Positions 1 to 11,808 of a DNA stretch of 64,000 bases are shown piece after piece. The DNA is from Caprella mutica (Eukaryota; Arthropoda; Malacostraca; Amphipoda; Caprellidae). The stretch is from the NCBI GenBank assembly GCA_947561585.1, contig CANNZV010001038.1:123675-187674 (forward strand), read 5' to 3'. The notes beneath the pieces were generated by a model. The model was given only the letters and a program-made list of their open reading frames with translations, did not search any database and had not been told where the DNA came from. A program made the translations under genes and the position numbers. Positions within the stretch are counted from its first letter, which is position 1. Each line of letters opens with the position of its first letter.

Positions 1-1099
1 TATTTAATTTTATATTATATGCTCATAAATCGCTTGTTTGCGAGAACAGTGTCATAACTTCAAAAAATCTACTTTTCAGGAGAGGCATTTTGGTACTTGT
101 AATGTACGTACATTTAATGGTATATCGTTAGGACATTTAGCCTTTCTAGCGGTATATTTTTGAGTTACAATGATGATTTTTTTACCAAAATGATCAGCAT
201 TTTACGATTCATATGTCTATATGGATAACTCTAAAATACATGTTTTTGTGTTTATGACGTTGTTACTGCAAACAAGCGAAATTTGGAACCGACCCGTCCG
301 ATAATTCGAAACTTAAGTCCAATTTATACCGTTTTAATTATTTAAAGAAGGTTTGTTTCTTCTTTTGCCTTTAAAAAAAAATTTATACTTCAATGTCCAA
401 TGTCTAAATCCATATAATCTCTGTTATTCTCTAAATACACTAAATAAACAAGTTACTTCTCATGTAAAAAAGCAAGAATTCAACTTAATTTATAAGACTT
501 CCATCTGCATCCATTCCAGATTAATTGGACATCATCTTCTCAATCTAGAAAGGTTTGATCTCTACTAGCGCTTCTTTAATTTGGAATCATTTTACCGTTC
601 TAATGTAAGACATAATAGGATCATTTTGGAGATGAAGCCTTGGAAATGTTGGTAGATTTTAATGCAGAGAAAAGAGCAAGTAATGTACTTTATCCCTAAT
701 TACAATTATTTTCATTTAATATTCTTTTTGATTTTTTAACGTTTTTTTTATTATGCTCCACATAGTTATTTGATCTGGATATATTAATTAGTTTAATATT
801 TGGTCAAATAATAAAATTCAATTTAACGTAAAATGTAAATTATGGATGACTAATTTTTGGAAAACGATTTCAAATAAATAATTTCCAGTATATATATTGT
901 ATGAATATATATACTGAATGTATATAATTATAAAGATGAATATATATAAAAAATGTAAACCTATTCACGAATATACTCGAATCCTTTTCACTAATTCGAT
1001 TAGTATTTTTACTTCATTAAATTACAGTTGCCTCCTATAAGCACAATTAAATTAAAAAAAATTTCATTCAATTCAAATTATGCTATCAAGAAAATTGAG
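1..1099. other. AT-rich stretch, no feature seen
   Basis: I see no convincing gene, RNA or repeat here. The only open frame of note (353-568, 71 codons) lacks an ATG at its listed start and has unbiased AT-rich codons, so it looks like chance. Around 885-950 there is a TATA-rich low-complexity patch. Confidence 0.5.
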
Positions 1100-1371
1100 T
1101 AAAGGGCCGTACACACGCAGGGTTTTTTAAGTCTTTCCACTAGACTTCTTGCTAACCTCCTCCTACTTTTTCCACGAGAATGTAAGAAAAAACAATATAA
1201 TTATTATTCATTTTAGTTGGTATCCATGATACCTGCATGTATTTTGAATACCAACTGAAATAAATAATAATTATATCGTTTTTTCTTATATTCTCGTGGA
1301 AAAAGTAGGAGGAGCTTAGCAAAAAGTCTGGTGGAAAGACTTAAAAAACCCTGCGTGTGTACGGCCCTTTA
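1100..1371. mobile_element. Fold-back MITE with TA-flanked inverted ends
   Basis: The two halves are near-perfect reverse complements over more than 100 bp. The left end begins AAGGGCCGTACACACGCAGG and the right end is its exact complement. Each end abuts a TA, the target duplication typical of Tc1/mariner-type elements (established knowledge). The interior carries the word GGTATCCATGATACC and a T-rich TTTTTTCTTATAT tract, a core shared with other fold-backs in this window. There is no transposase frame, so it is non-autonomous. The near identity of the arms suggests a fairly recent insertion or strong hairpin gene conversion. Confidence 0.85.
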
Positions 1372-1720
1372 CGGCCATTGTATGTCCATCTACACCAACT
1401 TTTTACCCGCTAAAATATTGCACCGTTAAAACTTAAGCTGTTTAGCGCCAGACTGATAGATACTCTCATACCTTTAATAGTATATAATAAACACGATTAA
1501 TTAGCAATTAGCTTTTTTGGTTTAGAATCATATTGCACCGTTAAAACTAAAACGGTACCGCTCTTGAAAAAGTAGCGACTTAAAATGTCTATTTTTTCTC
1601 TCCCGCTCCCTGTCCGTATCAACACTGATCTTCTTAAAGGATTAACACACGAATAAAACTCAGGAGGTAGCAAGTCAAACTACCAGTGTTTTTAAAAATA
1701 GAATATCATCAATTTTATAA
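1372..1720. other. AT-rich spacer with a 19-bp direct repeat
   Basis: No gene is seen. The word ATATTGCACCGTTAAAACT occurs twice in the same orientation, at 1415 and 1530, which is the only internal structure noted. Confidence 0.5.
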
Positions 1721-1922
1721 GCTATAAGTACTGAGTTATCGAACTGCTTCATGTTTATGACCATGAAAGATAAAAAAATTAATGATTATAACTTTCGATT
1801 AATTGGTATCAATGATACCTGCTGGTATCATGGATACCAATTAAAATATATGTTTAAATAATAATTAATATCTTTATATGGTCGAAAACGTGTAACCGTC
1901 CGCTAACACAGAACTTATACCC
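1721..1922. mobile_element. Degraded fold-back element, GGTATC-core family
   Basis: The left arm (about 1721-1815) pairs with the right arm (about 1826-1922) as an imperfect inverted repeat. Its centre is GGTATCAATGATACC followed by GGTATCATGGATACC. The right arm contains a variant of the TAAGAAAAAA/GATCGAAAA module and ends GAACTTATAC, complementary to CTATAAGT on the left. It resembles the 45.6-kb element and has no coding capacity. Confidence 0.7.
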
Positions 1923-1953
1923 AAACAGACTTCTAAAAATTGATTGAGTGTTT

Positions 1954-2078
1954 ACTCACACTGTCAATTAGTACTGCTAATTACAGGTGGGATAATTGGC
2001 TCAATTATTCCGTCACTCCATAGGTAGCTGTTCAAATTAGACACATTATTGAATTGTTGACAGTGTGACAGTCACCTT
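1954..2078. repeat. 12-bp inverted repeat, about 95 bp apart
   Basis: TCACACTGTCAA near 1957 is the reverse complement of TTGACAGTGTGA near 2056. It could be a fold-back remnant or chance; nothing else supports a mobile element. Confidence 0.4.
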
Positions 2079-2179
2079 TATTGATGAACTGCAGTTAGGG
2101 CAATTATTTCACAATGCAATCATTAGTGGATAAATGAAGCCATTCTGTAAAGAGGTAGAGGAAAAATATATAGCAAAAA

Positions 2180-2502
2180 ACAATTAAAACTAGATTACGT
2201 GCACTCGGTGGAGCGCATACCTTCGCACCCGCTTTAACCCGTTTTCTCTCAAAATCTAATAAACTGGTAACTGGATTGTGACTAATCGTTACATCAAGTT
2301 TCATGCAATATGGTTCAATACTTTTTGAGTAATTGAGTTATAAATGACCTTGACCTTGACCTTTGACCGGGACACTTCCGAAATTCTACCAGAAGGTCTT
2401 TGTACATTGACCAATCGTTTCACCAAATTTCAGGCAATTTTGTTCTATACTCTTTTTCAGTTATGCGAATAACAAGATGTTAAATGAATAAATAAATAAA
2501 TG
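2180..2502 (+). mobile_element. Non-LTR retrotransposon/SINE 3' end fragment
   Basis: The segment has a retroposon-like tail: the words TTTCATGCAATATGGTTC and TTTGAGTAATTGAGTTAT, a TGACCT-rich block, and a terminal AAATGAATAAATAAATAAAT simple repeat. The phrase is imperfectly repeated about 120 bp downstream (TTTCAGGCAATTTTGTTC, then CTTTTTCAGTTATGCG), a tandem-tail layout seen in several invertebrate retroposons. There is no ORF, so it would be a 5'-truncated copy. The family name is not known to me; the assignment rests on the tail and word usage. Confidence 0.5.
2345..2368 (-). promoter_or_regulatory. Cluster of nuclear-receptor-like half sites
   Basis: The complement strand carries four GGTCA half sites in a row. 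Two of them form GGTCAAAGGTCA, a DR1-type spacing, and two are preceded by TCA to give TCAAGGTCA, the extended monomer site of FTZ-F1/ERR-type receptors (established knowledge). The block lies inside a retroposon-like fragment, so it is more likely an element-borne motif than a local enhancer. Activity is not shown by sequence alone. Confidence 0.3.
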
Positions 2503-2995
2503 TTGAGTAGAATATAACCTTTCTCAAATTTGCGAAGATAACTATTGAAACTTCATAAGCTAATTCAATCGACTTCAAATATTTTAAAAATTGCATACAA
2601 AAAAAATTGTTTACAAAGTTGATATGATAAAAATGTGTTAATAATAAAATTAAGTACAGGATTTAAGTACCTATTTCATTTTTCAAAATTTTTAACTTCA
2701 TCAATGTGAATATTTCATCAAATTTAGTTTGCTATTTAAGTGTGTTTGCATTAATTACTGTCCTCCCCATCGAGTGGGGCCTCTCGAGTGTGAGTATGCG
2801 GCCAATTGAGTGGCACACTCGAGTGTTGACACTCCATTATTTATATCAAATCAATGGGGGTAAAAAAAAACACTTGAAGCAAGGCAAACAAAACATATTG
2901 ATCGAGTGGCTTTGCACTGCACATACTGTTATTAAAGCATTAAATTATGCACTGAAAATTGTGTTTCATTATACAAAAATTTATTGTAATTAGTC
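2503..2995. other. AT-rich stretch with CGAGTG-rich patch
   Basis: No gene is supported. Between 2768 and 2835 the word (T)CGAGTG or (T)TGAGTG recurs, including the palindrome ACACTCGAGTGT. The 95-codon frame at 2706-2993 runs into the neighbouring MITE boundary and does not look coding. Confidence 0.45.
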
Positions 2996-3166
2996 TAGAG
3001 TTGGGACAATATGCTTTTAATATCATAGATACCGAGAATATTATAGACGGAGAGAATTAAAGAGTATTGAATGGTTCTACACCAGCGGTATAAAGTATTC
3101 GATACCATATCGTCTGTGATATTCTTAAAATCTATGATTTTAAAAGCATATTGTCACACCCTGCTA
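2996..3166. mobile_element. hAT-like MITE, copy 1 (degraded ends)
   Basis: This is a member of a five-copy family. The left end TAGAGTTGGGACAATATGC and the right end GCATATTGTCACACCC are inverted. The interior has the family words TATAGACGGAGAGAATTAAA and CTACACCAGCGGTAT. The target duplication is eroded here (AATTA on both sides). It has no transposase frame. Confidence 0.8.
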
Positions 3167-3595
3167 ATTACATACTATATATTTTTTGATATAAAAACAA
3201 GCTATATTTTGTAGTTCATTCATTATCTTTTGTATGTAAATGCTAAGATATTTGTGTATTAAAACCAAGTCAAAAAAAGCATGAAAAAAAAAGTCATTTC
3301 CTCTGTGCAAATTAACAGGTTTTTATCATTATTGGACAATTAAAATATTTTGTATTTAAAATCTGCTTTCATTTTGCGTTTCTTGTTTTTATACGAGTAT
3401 TCAATTGGAATTTTTGTTCCGTTTCTTTTTCAGTAATGTAAAGAAAACATTCCACTGAAAGGAAATTAATTAAGGTAAATATGAATTAAATTTCACTGTC
3501 TAGAAAATGAATCATTGAATTATTCCTTTAAAAAAGAACTTTTTTGAACTGTTTCTTATGAACATTTAGAAAGAGTGTTTGAAGTTATTAAAGGA

Positions 3596-3927
3596 GGTAT
3601 TTATTACACTGACTGTACTATCTAAACAGTGTAATAACTGTAGTAAGTAGGTAGGTATTTATTACACTGACTGTACTATCTAAACAGTGTAAGAACTGTA
3701 GTAAGTAGGTAGGTATTTATTACACTGACTGTACTATCCAAACAGTGTAATAACTGTAGTAAGTAGGTAGGTATTTATTACACTGACTGTACTATCCAAA
3801 CAGTGTAATAACTGTAGTAAGTAGGTAGGTATTTATTACACTGACTGTACCTACTATCACAACAGTGTAATAACTGTAGTAAGTAGGTAGGTATTTATTA
3901 CACTGACTGTACTATTTAAACAGTGTC
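3596..3927 (+). repeat. 58-bp minisatellite, about 5.7 copies
   Basis: Unit starts fall at 3596, 3654, 3712, 3770, 3828 and 3890; the fifth unit has a 4-bp CTAC insertion. Each unit contains TTATTACACTG and, 15-16 bp later, CAGTGTAATAA, a perfect 11-bp dyad in most units that could form a cruciform. No coding frame. Confidence 0.97.
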
Positions 3928-4281
3928 ATTAATTACTTTAATTAAGTTTATGTCTCTTTCAGACTTAGAGTTAAATTCATTGAATTCAGTGTGTCAATTG
4001 TACCTGTTATAATGCTGTGACATTCTCTCGAATAATAAACTGTAAATTGCAGAGTTAGAACTGTGAGTAGATTTACAGACAACAGCCCATTGCAAGGTTT
4101 AATTTGCTAATTAGTTTACTGACAAATAGCCAAATTAATGTACTGGGCACGGTTGACGGACACTTCGTCGAAGAACATTTGACCTAAGGACATTTTTTTG
4201 TTTAGCAATATAAGCTTGCAGTTCGTTATATGGATGAACTATATTTGTTTTCTTTTTATAAACAAATTAAATTCCATTAAT
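3928..4281. other. AT-rich spacer
   Basis: No gene is seen. At 4150-4195 there is a short block of GACGGACACTTCGTCGAAG-type words that resembles the motif clusters at the ends of other elements in this window. Confidence 0.4.
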
Positions 4282-5338
4282 ACAGGTAATCCTACTCAAT
4301 ACCTACAGGTAATCCTACTCAATACCTACAGGTAATCCTACTCAATACCTACAGGTAATCCTACTCAAAGCCTATAGGTTTTCCTACTCAATACCTACAG
4401 GTAATCCTACTCAATACCTACAGGTAATCCTACTCAATACCTACAGGTAATCCTACTCAATACCTACAGGTAATCCTACTCAATACCTACAGGTAATCCT
4501 ACTCAATACCTACAGGTAATCCTACTCAATACCTCCAGGTAATCCTACTCAATACCTACAGGTAATCCTACTCAATACCTATAGGTAATCCTACTCAATA
4601 CCTACAGGTAATCCTACTCAATACCTACAGGTAATCCTACTCAATACCTACAGGTAATCCTACTCAATACCTACAGGTAATCCTACTCAATACCTACAGG
4701 TAATCCTACTCAATACCTACAGGTAATCCTACTCAATACCTACAGGTAATCCTACTCAATACCTACAGGTAATCCTACTCAATACCTACAGGTAATCCTA
4801 CTCAATACCTACAGGTAATCCTACTCAATACCTACAGGTAATCCTACTCAATACCTACAGGTAATCCTACTCAATACCTACAGGTAATCCTACTCAATAC
4901 CTACAGGTAATCCTACTCAATACCTACAGGTAATCCTAATCAATACCTACAGGTAATCCTACTCAATACCTACAGGTAATCCTACTCAATACCTACAGGT
5001 AATCCTACTCAATACCTACAGGTAATCCTACTCAAAGCCTATAGGTTATCCTACTCAATACCTACAGGTAATCCTACTCAATACCTACAGGTAATCCTAC
5101 TCAATACCTACAGGTTATCCTACTCAATACCTACAGGTAATCCTACTCAATACCTACAGGTAATCCTACTCAATACCTACAGGTAATCCTACTCAATACC
5201 TACAGGTAATCCTACTCAATACCTACAGGTAATCCTACTCAATACCTACAGGTAATCCTACTCAATACCTACAGGTAATCCTACTCAATACCTACAGGTA
5301 ATCCTACTCAATACCTACAGGTAATCCTACTCAAAGCC
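4282..5338 (+). repeat. 23-bp minisatellite, about 46 copies
   Basis: The unit is built around ACAGGTAATCCTACTCAATA followed by CCT. Most units are identical, indicating recent expansion. Rare variants with CTCAAAGCC occur at 4367, 5034 and 5333; the spacings of 667 and 299 bp are exact multiples of 23 (29 and 13 units), which suggests block duplication. AGGTA and TACCT form a small dyad in each unit. Confidence 0.98.
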
Positions 5339-6580
5339 AATATGTTATCTAACTAAATCCTTCGTTTAATACCCCCGAAATATGAACGAGGTGAAACTAA
5401 TTGGACTTTTCAAGTCTGTGTTTGTATCGAGCCTAGCAGACTGAATTTCGTTCATTTTAATAAACTTATTGTTATCCATACTTGACTTCTTTGATTCACT
5501 TCATCAATAACAATTCAATTACAGTAATATATCTAAATTAAGTAAGTCTTTTGCTTTAGTTGTGCAATAACAGTGAAATTATTTCTATTAAATTATACAT
5601 ATAAATTTTCTGAAATTTTCTGAAATTGTGTTATTCTAATTCGGTTTTGTATCTTCGTCCCGTAAATTATGGCATTTCTATGTTTTCTTAAATCCATTAA
5701 CATTATAACAGTGCATGAGATTGCCTCGGTATCAGGCCCTTGTTTTTATCTTTTCTCAGCTGTAATTGATGGTAGTGTTGGTAATTTATCGACAGTGTCA
5801 GGACTTGACGTGAGAAAAGAGATATGGCTCTGCTCTAGTTAGGACCTGGAGACTGAGAAGGAAAACATTCTAGGAAGATTGGGGAATCTTCTATATTCTT
5901 TGGATTAGGTGAGGTAATTATTATTAATCATTTAAAGTTGGTTACCAATTAATATCCAGTTTAATGAAAGGGATACCATTAAAACTATTTTTAATAAAAT
6001 CTATCGAAATAATATTGGGTAGCTACGATTTCTCCCAAATGGTTCATACTAAAAAGATCACTTATTATGATATAAAAATGGAGTTATTGAATACCTATCA
6101 AATTGATTTAAATTTCAGTATTTAAATCTGATTTCAAAAGATTTAAAAACCATTCTCAAAGTTGCCAAGGTTTGTGCCACATCCAATATCCACAGACGAA
6201 GCAAAGGAAGAACTATCCAATTCAAGAATCCATACCTCATATGTGATACCCAAACTGATGGATTCGACCCTTTGGAAGGAGTATTAGAAACTTGATCTCC
6301 GAGAGAACTTCAGATTGAAAGTCTCGGCGAAGTCTTAGAAAGGATTGTGCGTAGGATGAATAGGACCTCCTTTTCATAATACATCTGTGCGTATGAATTG
6401 TAAGTGCGGGAAACGAACTATTATAGGTAGAGTATTTCAGTGACCTCCTGGTATTAAAAACTGGTAAGAAAAGTTCCAATTTCTTGTTTCTGGTGATAAG
6501 AACGAGAGAACTTCAATCTCTTGTACCTCTAACCTGAATTTAGAATACAATAAGGAAACTGAATTTCACTATGCATGTAT
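5339..6580. other. Low-copy AT-rich stretch, no gene recognised
   Basis: No convincing coding exon, RNA gene or repeat. The minus-strand open frame at 6237-6479 has no ATG at its listed start and lacks any recognisable domain. Confidence 0.45.
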
Positions 6581-9500
6581 AGCGTCATTTATAAGTCATT
6601 TCTGCATTTAGTGTCATTTATAAGTCATTTCTGTACTTAGTGTCATTTATAAGTCATTTCTGTATTTAGTGTCATTTATAAGTCATTTCTGTACTTAGCG
6701 TCATTTATAAGTCATTTCTGCATTTAGTGTCATTTATAAGTCATTTCTGTACTTAGTGTCATTTATAAGTCATTTCTGTACTTAGTGTCATTTATAAGTC
6801 ATTTCTGCATTTAGTGTCATTTATAAGTCATTTCTGTACTTAGTGTCATTTATAAGTCATTTCTGCATTTAGTGTCATTTATAAGTCATTTCTGTACTTA
6901 GTGTCATTTATAAGTCATTTCTGTATTTAGTGTCATTTATAAGTCATTTCTGTACTTAGTGTCATTTATAAGTCATTTCTGTACTTAGTGTCATTTATAA
7001 GTCATTTCTGTACTTAGTGTCATTTATAAGTCATTTCTGTACTTAGTGTCATTTATAAGTCATTTCTGTACTTAGTGTCATTTATAAGTCATTTCTGTAC
7101 TTAGTGTCATTTATAAGTCATTTCTGTACTTAGTGTCATTTATAAGTCATTTCTGCATTTAGTGTCATTTATTAGTCATTTCTGTACTTAGTGTCATTTA
7201 TAAGTCATTTCTGCATTTAGTGTCATTTATAAGTCATTTCTGTACTTAGTGTCATTTATAAGTCATTTCTGTATTTAGTGTCATTTATAAGTCATTTCTG
7301 TACTTAGTGTCATTTATAAGTCATTTCTGTATTTAGTGTCATTTATAAGTCATTTCTGTACTTAGCGTCATTTATAAGTCATTTCTGTACTTAGTGTCAT
7401 TTATAAGTCATTTCTGTACTTAGTGTCATTTATAAGTCATTTCTGTACTTAGTGTCATTTATAAGTCATTTCTGTACTTAGTGTCATTTATAAGTCATTT
7501 CTGCATTTAGTGTCATTTATAAGTCATTTCTGCATTTAGTGTCATTTATAAGTCATTTCTGTACTTAGTGTCATTTATAAGTAATTTCTGCATTTAGTGT
7601 CATTTATAAGTCATTTCTGTACTTAGTGTCATTTATAAGTCATTTCTGTACTTAGTGTCATTTATAAGTCATTTCTGTACTTAGTGTCATTTATAAGTCA
7701 TTTCTGTACTTAGTGTCATTTATAAGTTATTTCTGTACTTAGTGTCATTTATAAGTCATTTCTGTACTTAGTGTCATTTATAAGTCATTTCTGTACTTAG
7801 TGTCATTTATAAGTCATTTCTGCATTTAGTGTCATTTATAAGTCATTTCTGTACTTAGTGTCATTTATAAGTCATTTCTGCATTTAGTGTCATTTATAAG
7901 TCATTTCTGTACTTAGTGTCATTTATAAGTCATTTATGTATTTAGTGTCATTTATAAGTCATTTCTGTACTTAGTGTCATTTATAAGTCATTTCTGTAAT
8001 TAGTGTCATTAATAAGTCATTTCTGCATTTAGTGTCATTTATAAGTCATTTCTGTACTTAGTGTCATTTATAAGTCATTTCTTTATTTAGTGTCATTTAT
8101 AAGTCATTTCTGTACTTAGCGTCATTTATAAGTCATTTCTGTACTTAGCGTCATTTATAAGTCATTTCTGTACTTAGTGTCATTTATAAGTCATTTCTGC
8201 ATTTAGTGTCATTTATAAGTCATTTCTGTACTTAGTGTCATTTATAAGTCATTTCTGCATTTAGTGTCATTTATAAGTCATTTCTGTACTTAGTGTCATT
8301 TATAAGTCATTTCTGTATTTAGTGTCATTTATAAGTCATTTCTGTACTTAGTGTCATTTATAAGTCATTTCTGTACTTAGTGTCATTTATAAGTCATTTC
8401 TGTACTTAGTGTCATTTATAAGTCATTTCTGTACTTAGTGTCATTTATAAGTCATTTCTGTACTTAGTGTCATTTATAAGTCATTTCTGTACTTAGTGTC
8501 ATTTATAAGTCATTTCTGCATTTAGTGTCATTTATAAGTCATTTCTGTACTTAGTGTCATTTATAAGTCATTTCTGTACTTAGTGTCATTTATAAGTCAT
8601 TTCTGCATTTAGTGTCATTTATAAGTCATTTCTGTACTTAGTGTCATTTATAAGTCATTTCTGTATTTAGTGTCATTTATAAGTCATTTCTGTACTTAGC
8701 GTCATTTATAAGTCATTTCTGCATTTAGTGTCATTTATAAGTCATTTCTGTACTTAGTGTCATTTATAAGTCCTTTCTGTATTTAGTGTCATTTATAAGT
8801 CATTTCTGTACTTAGTGTCATTTATAAGTCATTTCTGTACTTAGTGTCATTTATAAGTCATTTCTGTACTTAGTGTCATTTATAAGTCATTTCTGTACTT
8901 AGTGTCATTTATAAGTCATTTCTGTACTTAGTGTCATTTATAAGTCATTTCTGTACTTAGTGTCATTTATAAGTCATTTCTGTACTTAGTGTCATTTATA
9001 AGTCATTTCTGCATTTAGTGTCATTTATAAGTCATTTCTGTACTTAGTGTCATTTATAAGTCATTTCTGCATTTAGTGTCATTTATAAGTCATTTCTGTA
9101 CTTAGTGTCATTTATAAGTCATTTCTGTATTTAGTGTCATTTATAAGTCATTTCTGTATTTAGTGTCATTTATAAGTCATTTCTGTACTTAGTGTCATTT
9201 ATAAGTCATTTCTGTACTTAGTGTCATTTATAAGTCATTTCTGTACTTAGTGTCATTTATAAGTCATTTCTGTACTTAGTGTCATTTATAAGTCATTTCT
9301 GTACTTAGTGTCATTTATAAGTCATTTCTGCATTTAGTGTCATTTATAAGTCATTTCTGTACTTAGTGTCATTTATAAGTCATTTCTGCATTTAGTGTCA
9401 TTTATAAGTCATTTTTGTACTTAGTGTCATTTATAAGTCATTTATGTATTTAGTGTCATTTATAAGTCATTTCTGTACTTAGTGTCATCTATAAGTCATT

Positions 9501-11525
9501 TCTGTACTTAGTGTCATTTATAAGTCATTTCTGTACTTAGTGTCATTTATAAGTCATTTCTGTACTTAGTGTCATTTATAAGTCATTTCTGTACTTAGTG
9601 TCATTAATAAGTCATTTCTGTACTTAGTGTCATTTATAAGTCATTTCTCTATTTAGTGTCATTTATAAGTCATTTCTGTACTTAGTGTCATTTATAAGTC
9701 ATTTCTGTACTTAGTGTCATTTATAAGTCATTTCTGTACTTAGTGTCATTCATAAGTCATTTTTGTACTTAGTGTCATTTATAAGTCATTTCTGCATTAA
9801 GTGTCATTTATAAGTCATTTCTGTACTTAGTGTCATTTATAAGTCATTTCTGTATTTAGTGTCAATTATAAGTCATTTCTGTACTTAGTGTCATTTATAA
9901 GTCATTTCTGTACTTAGTGTCATTTATAAGTCATTTCTGTACTTAGTGTCATTTATAAGTCATTTCTGTACTTAGTGTCATTTATAAGTCATTTCTGTAC
10001 TTAGTGTCATTTATAAGTCATTTCTGCATTTAGTGTCATTTATAAGTCATTTCGGTACTTAGTGTCATTTATAAGTCATTTCTGCATTTAGTGTCATTTA
10101 TAAGTCATTTCTGTACTTAGTGTCATTTATAAGTCATTTCTGTATTTAGTGTCATTTATAAGTCATTTCTGTACTTAGTGTCATTTATAAGTCATTTCTG
10201 TACTTAGTGGCATTTATAAGTCATTTCTGTACTTAGTGGCATTTATAAGTCATTTCTGTACTTAGTGGCATTTATAAGTCATTTCTGTATTTAGTGTCAT
10301 TTATAAGTCATTTCTGTACTTAGTGTCATTTATAAGTCATTTCTGTACTTAGTGTCATTTATAAGTCATTTCTGTACTTAGTGTCATTTATAAGTCATTT
10401 CTGTATTTAGTGTCATTTATAAGTCATTTCTGTACTTAGTGTCATTTATAAGTCATTTTTGTACTTAGTGTCATTTATAAGTCATTTGTGTACTCAGTGT
10501 CATTTATAAGTCATTTCTGTACTTAGTGTCATTTATAAGTCATTTCTGTACTTAGTGTCATTTATAAGTCATTTTTGTACTTAGTGTCATTTATAAGTCA
10601 TTTCTGTACTTAGTGTCATTTATAAGTCATTTGTGTACTTAGTGTCATTTACTAGTCATTTCTGTACTTAGTGTCATTTATAAGTCATTTCTGTACTTAG
10701 TGTCATTTATAAGTCATTTCTGTACTTAGTGTCATTTATAAGTCATTTGTGTACTTAGTGTCATTTATAAGTCATTTCTGTATTTAGTGTCATTTATAAG
10801 TCATTTCTGTACTTAGTGTCATTTATAAGTCTTTTCTGTACTTAGTGTCATTTATAAGTCATTTCTGTACTTAGTGTCATTTATAAGTCATTTCTGTACT
10901 TAGTGTCATTTATAAGTCATTTCTGTATTTAGTGTCATTTATAAGTCATTTCTGTACTTAGTGTCATTTATAAGTCATTTCTGTACTTAGTGTCATTTAT
11001 AAGTCATTTCTGTACTTAGTGTCATTTATAAGTCATTTCTGTACTTAGTGTCATTTATAAGTCATTTCTGTACTTAGTGTCATTTATAAGTCATTTCTGT
11101 ACTTAGTGTCATTTATAAGTCATTTGTGTACTTAGTGTCATTTATAAGTCATTTCTGTACTTAGTGTCATTTATAAGTCATTTCTGTATTTAGTGTCATT
11201 TATAAGTCATTTCTGTACTTAGTGTCATTTATAAGTCATTTGTGTACTTAGTGTCATTTATTAGTCATTTCTGTACTTAGTATCATTTATAAGTCATTTC
11301 TGTACTTAGTGTCATTTATAAGTCATTTCTGTACTTAGTGTCATTTATAAGTCATTTGTGTACTTAGTGTCATTTATAAGTCATTTCTGTATTTAGTGTC
11401 ATTTATAAGTCATTTCTGTACTTAGTGTCATTTATAAGTCTTTTCTGTACTTAGTGTCATTTATAAGTCATTTCTGTACTTAGTGTCATTTATAAGTCGT
11501 TTGTGTACTTAGTGTCATTTATAAG
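6581..11525 (+). repeat. 29-bp satellite-like array, about 170 copies
   Basis: The unit is AGTGTCATTTATAAGTCATT followed by TCTGTACTT. Variants are mainly in the last word: GTACTT (majority), GCATTT and GTATTT. It is the largest feature of the window, nearly 5 kb and almost uninterrupted. Toward the right end two blocks 609 bp apart share the same ordered rare variants (TTGTGTACTT, A(C/T)TAGTC, GTCTTTTCTG), so a 21-unit higher-order block has been duplicated. Stop codons occur in the repeat frames, so it is not coding. Confidence 0.99.
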
Positions 11526-11808
11526 GCCTTGGCCTGAATTAAGAATCTATTGTAATGAATTAGGGAAAGTGTTATAAAATTGCAAAATTTTCAATTAAAA
11601 TTTTATTATTTATTTACATTGAAAAAACACTATATTGTATTTAAGAGACCGTGAAAGGTATAATAATTCCTTAGATTGTGAAAAAAAAACTTTATAAACA
11701 GAGTGGTGTACGTTTCTTCTAGTTCTCACGTTCTGTCAAAACCCCGGATATTTTCTTTTATATGCAGGAAAAGAAGGAAATTAAATGCCAATACTGAGAC
11801 ACTTGCAA
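11526..11808. other. Spacer between two arrays
   Basis: AT-rich, under 300 bases, with no recognised feature. Confidence 0.5.
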
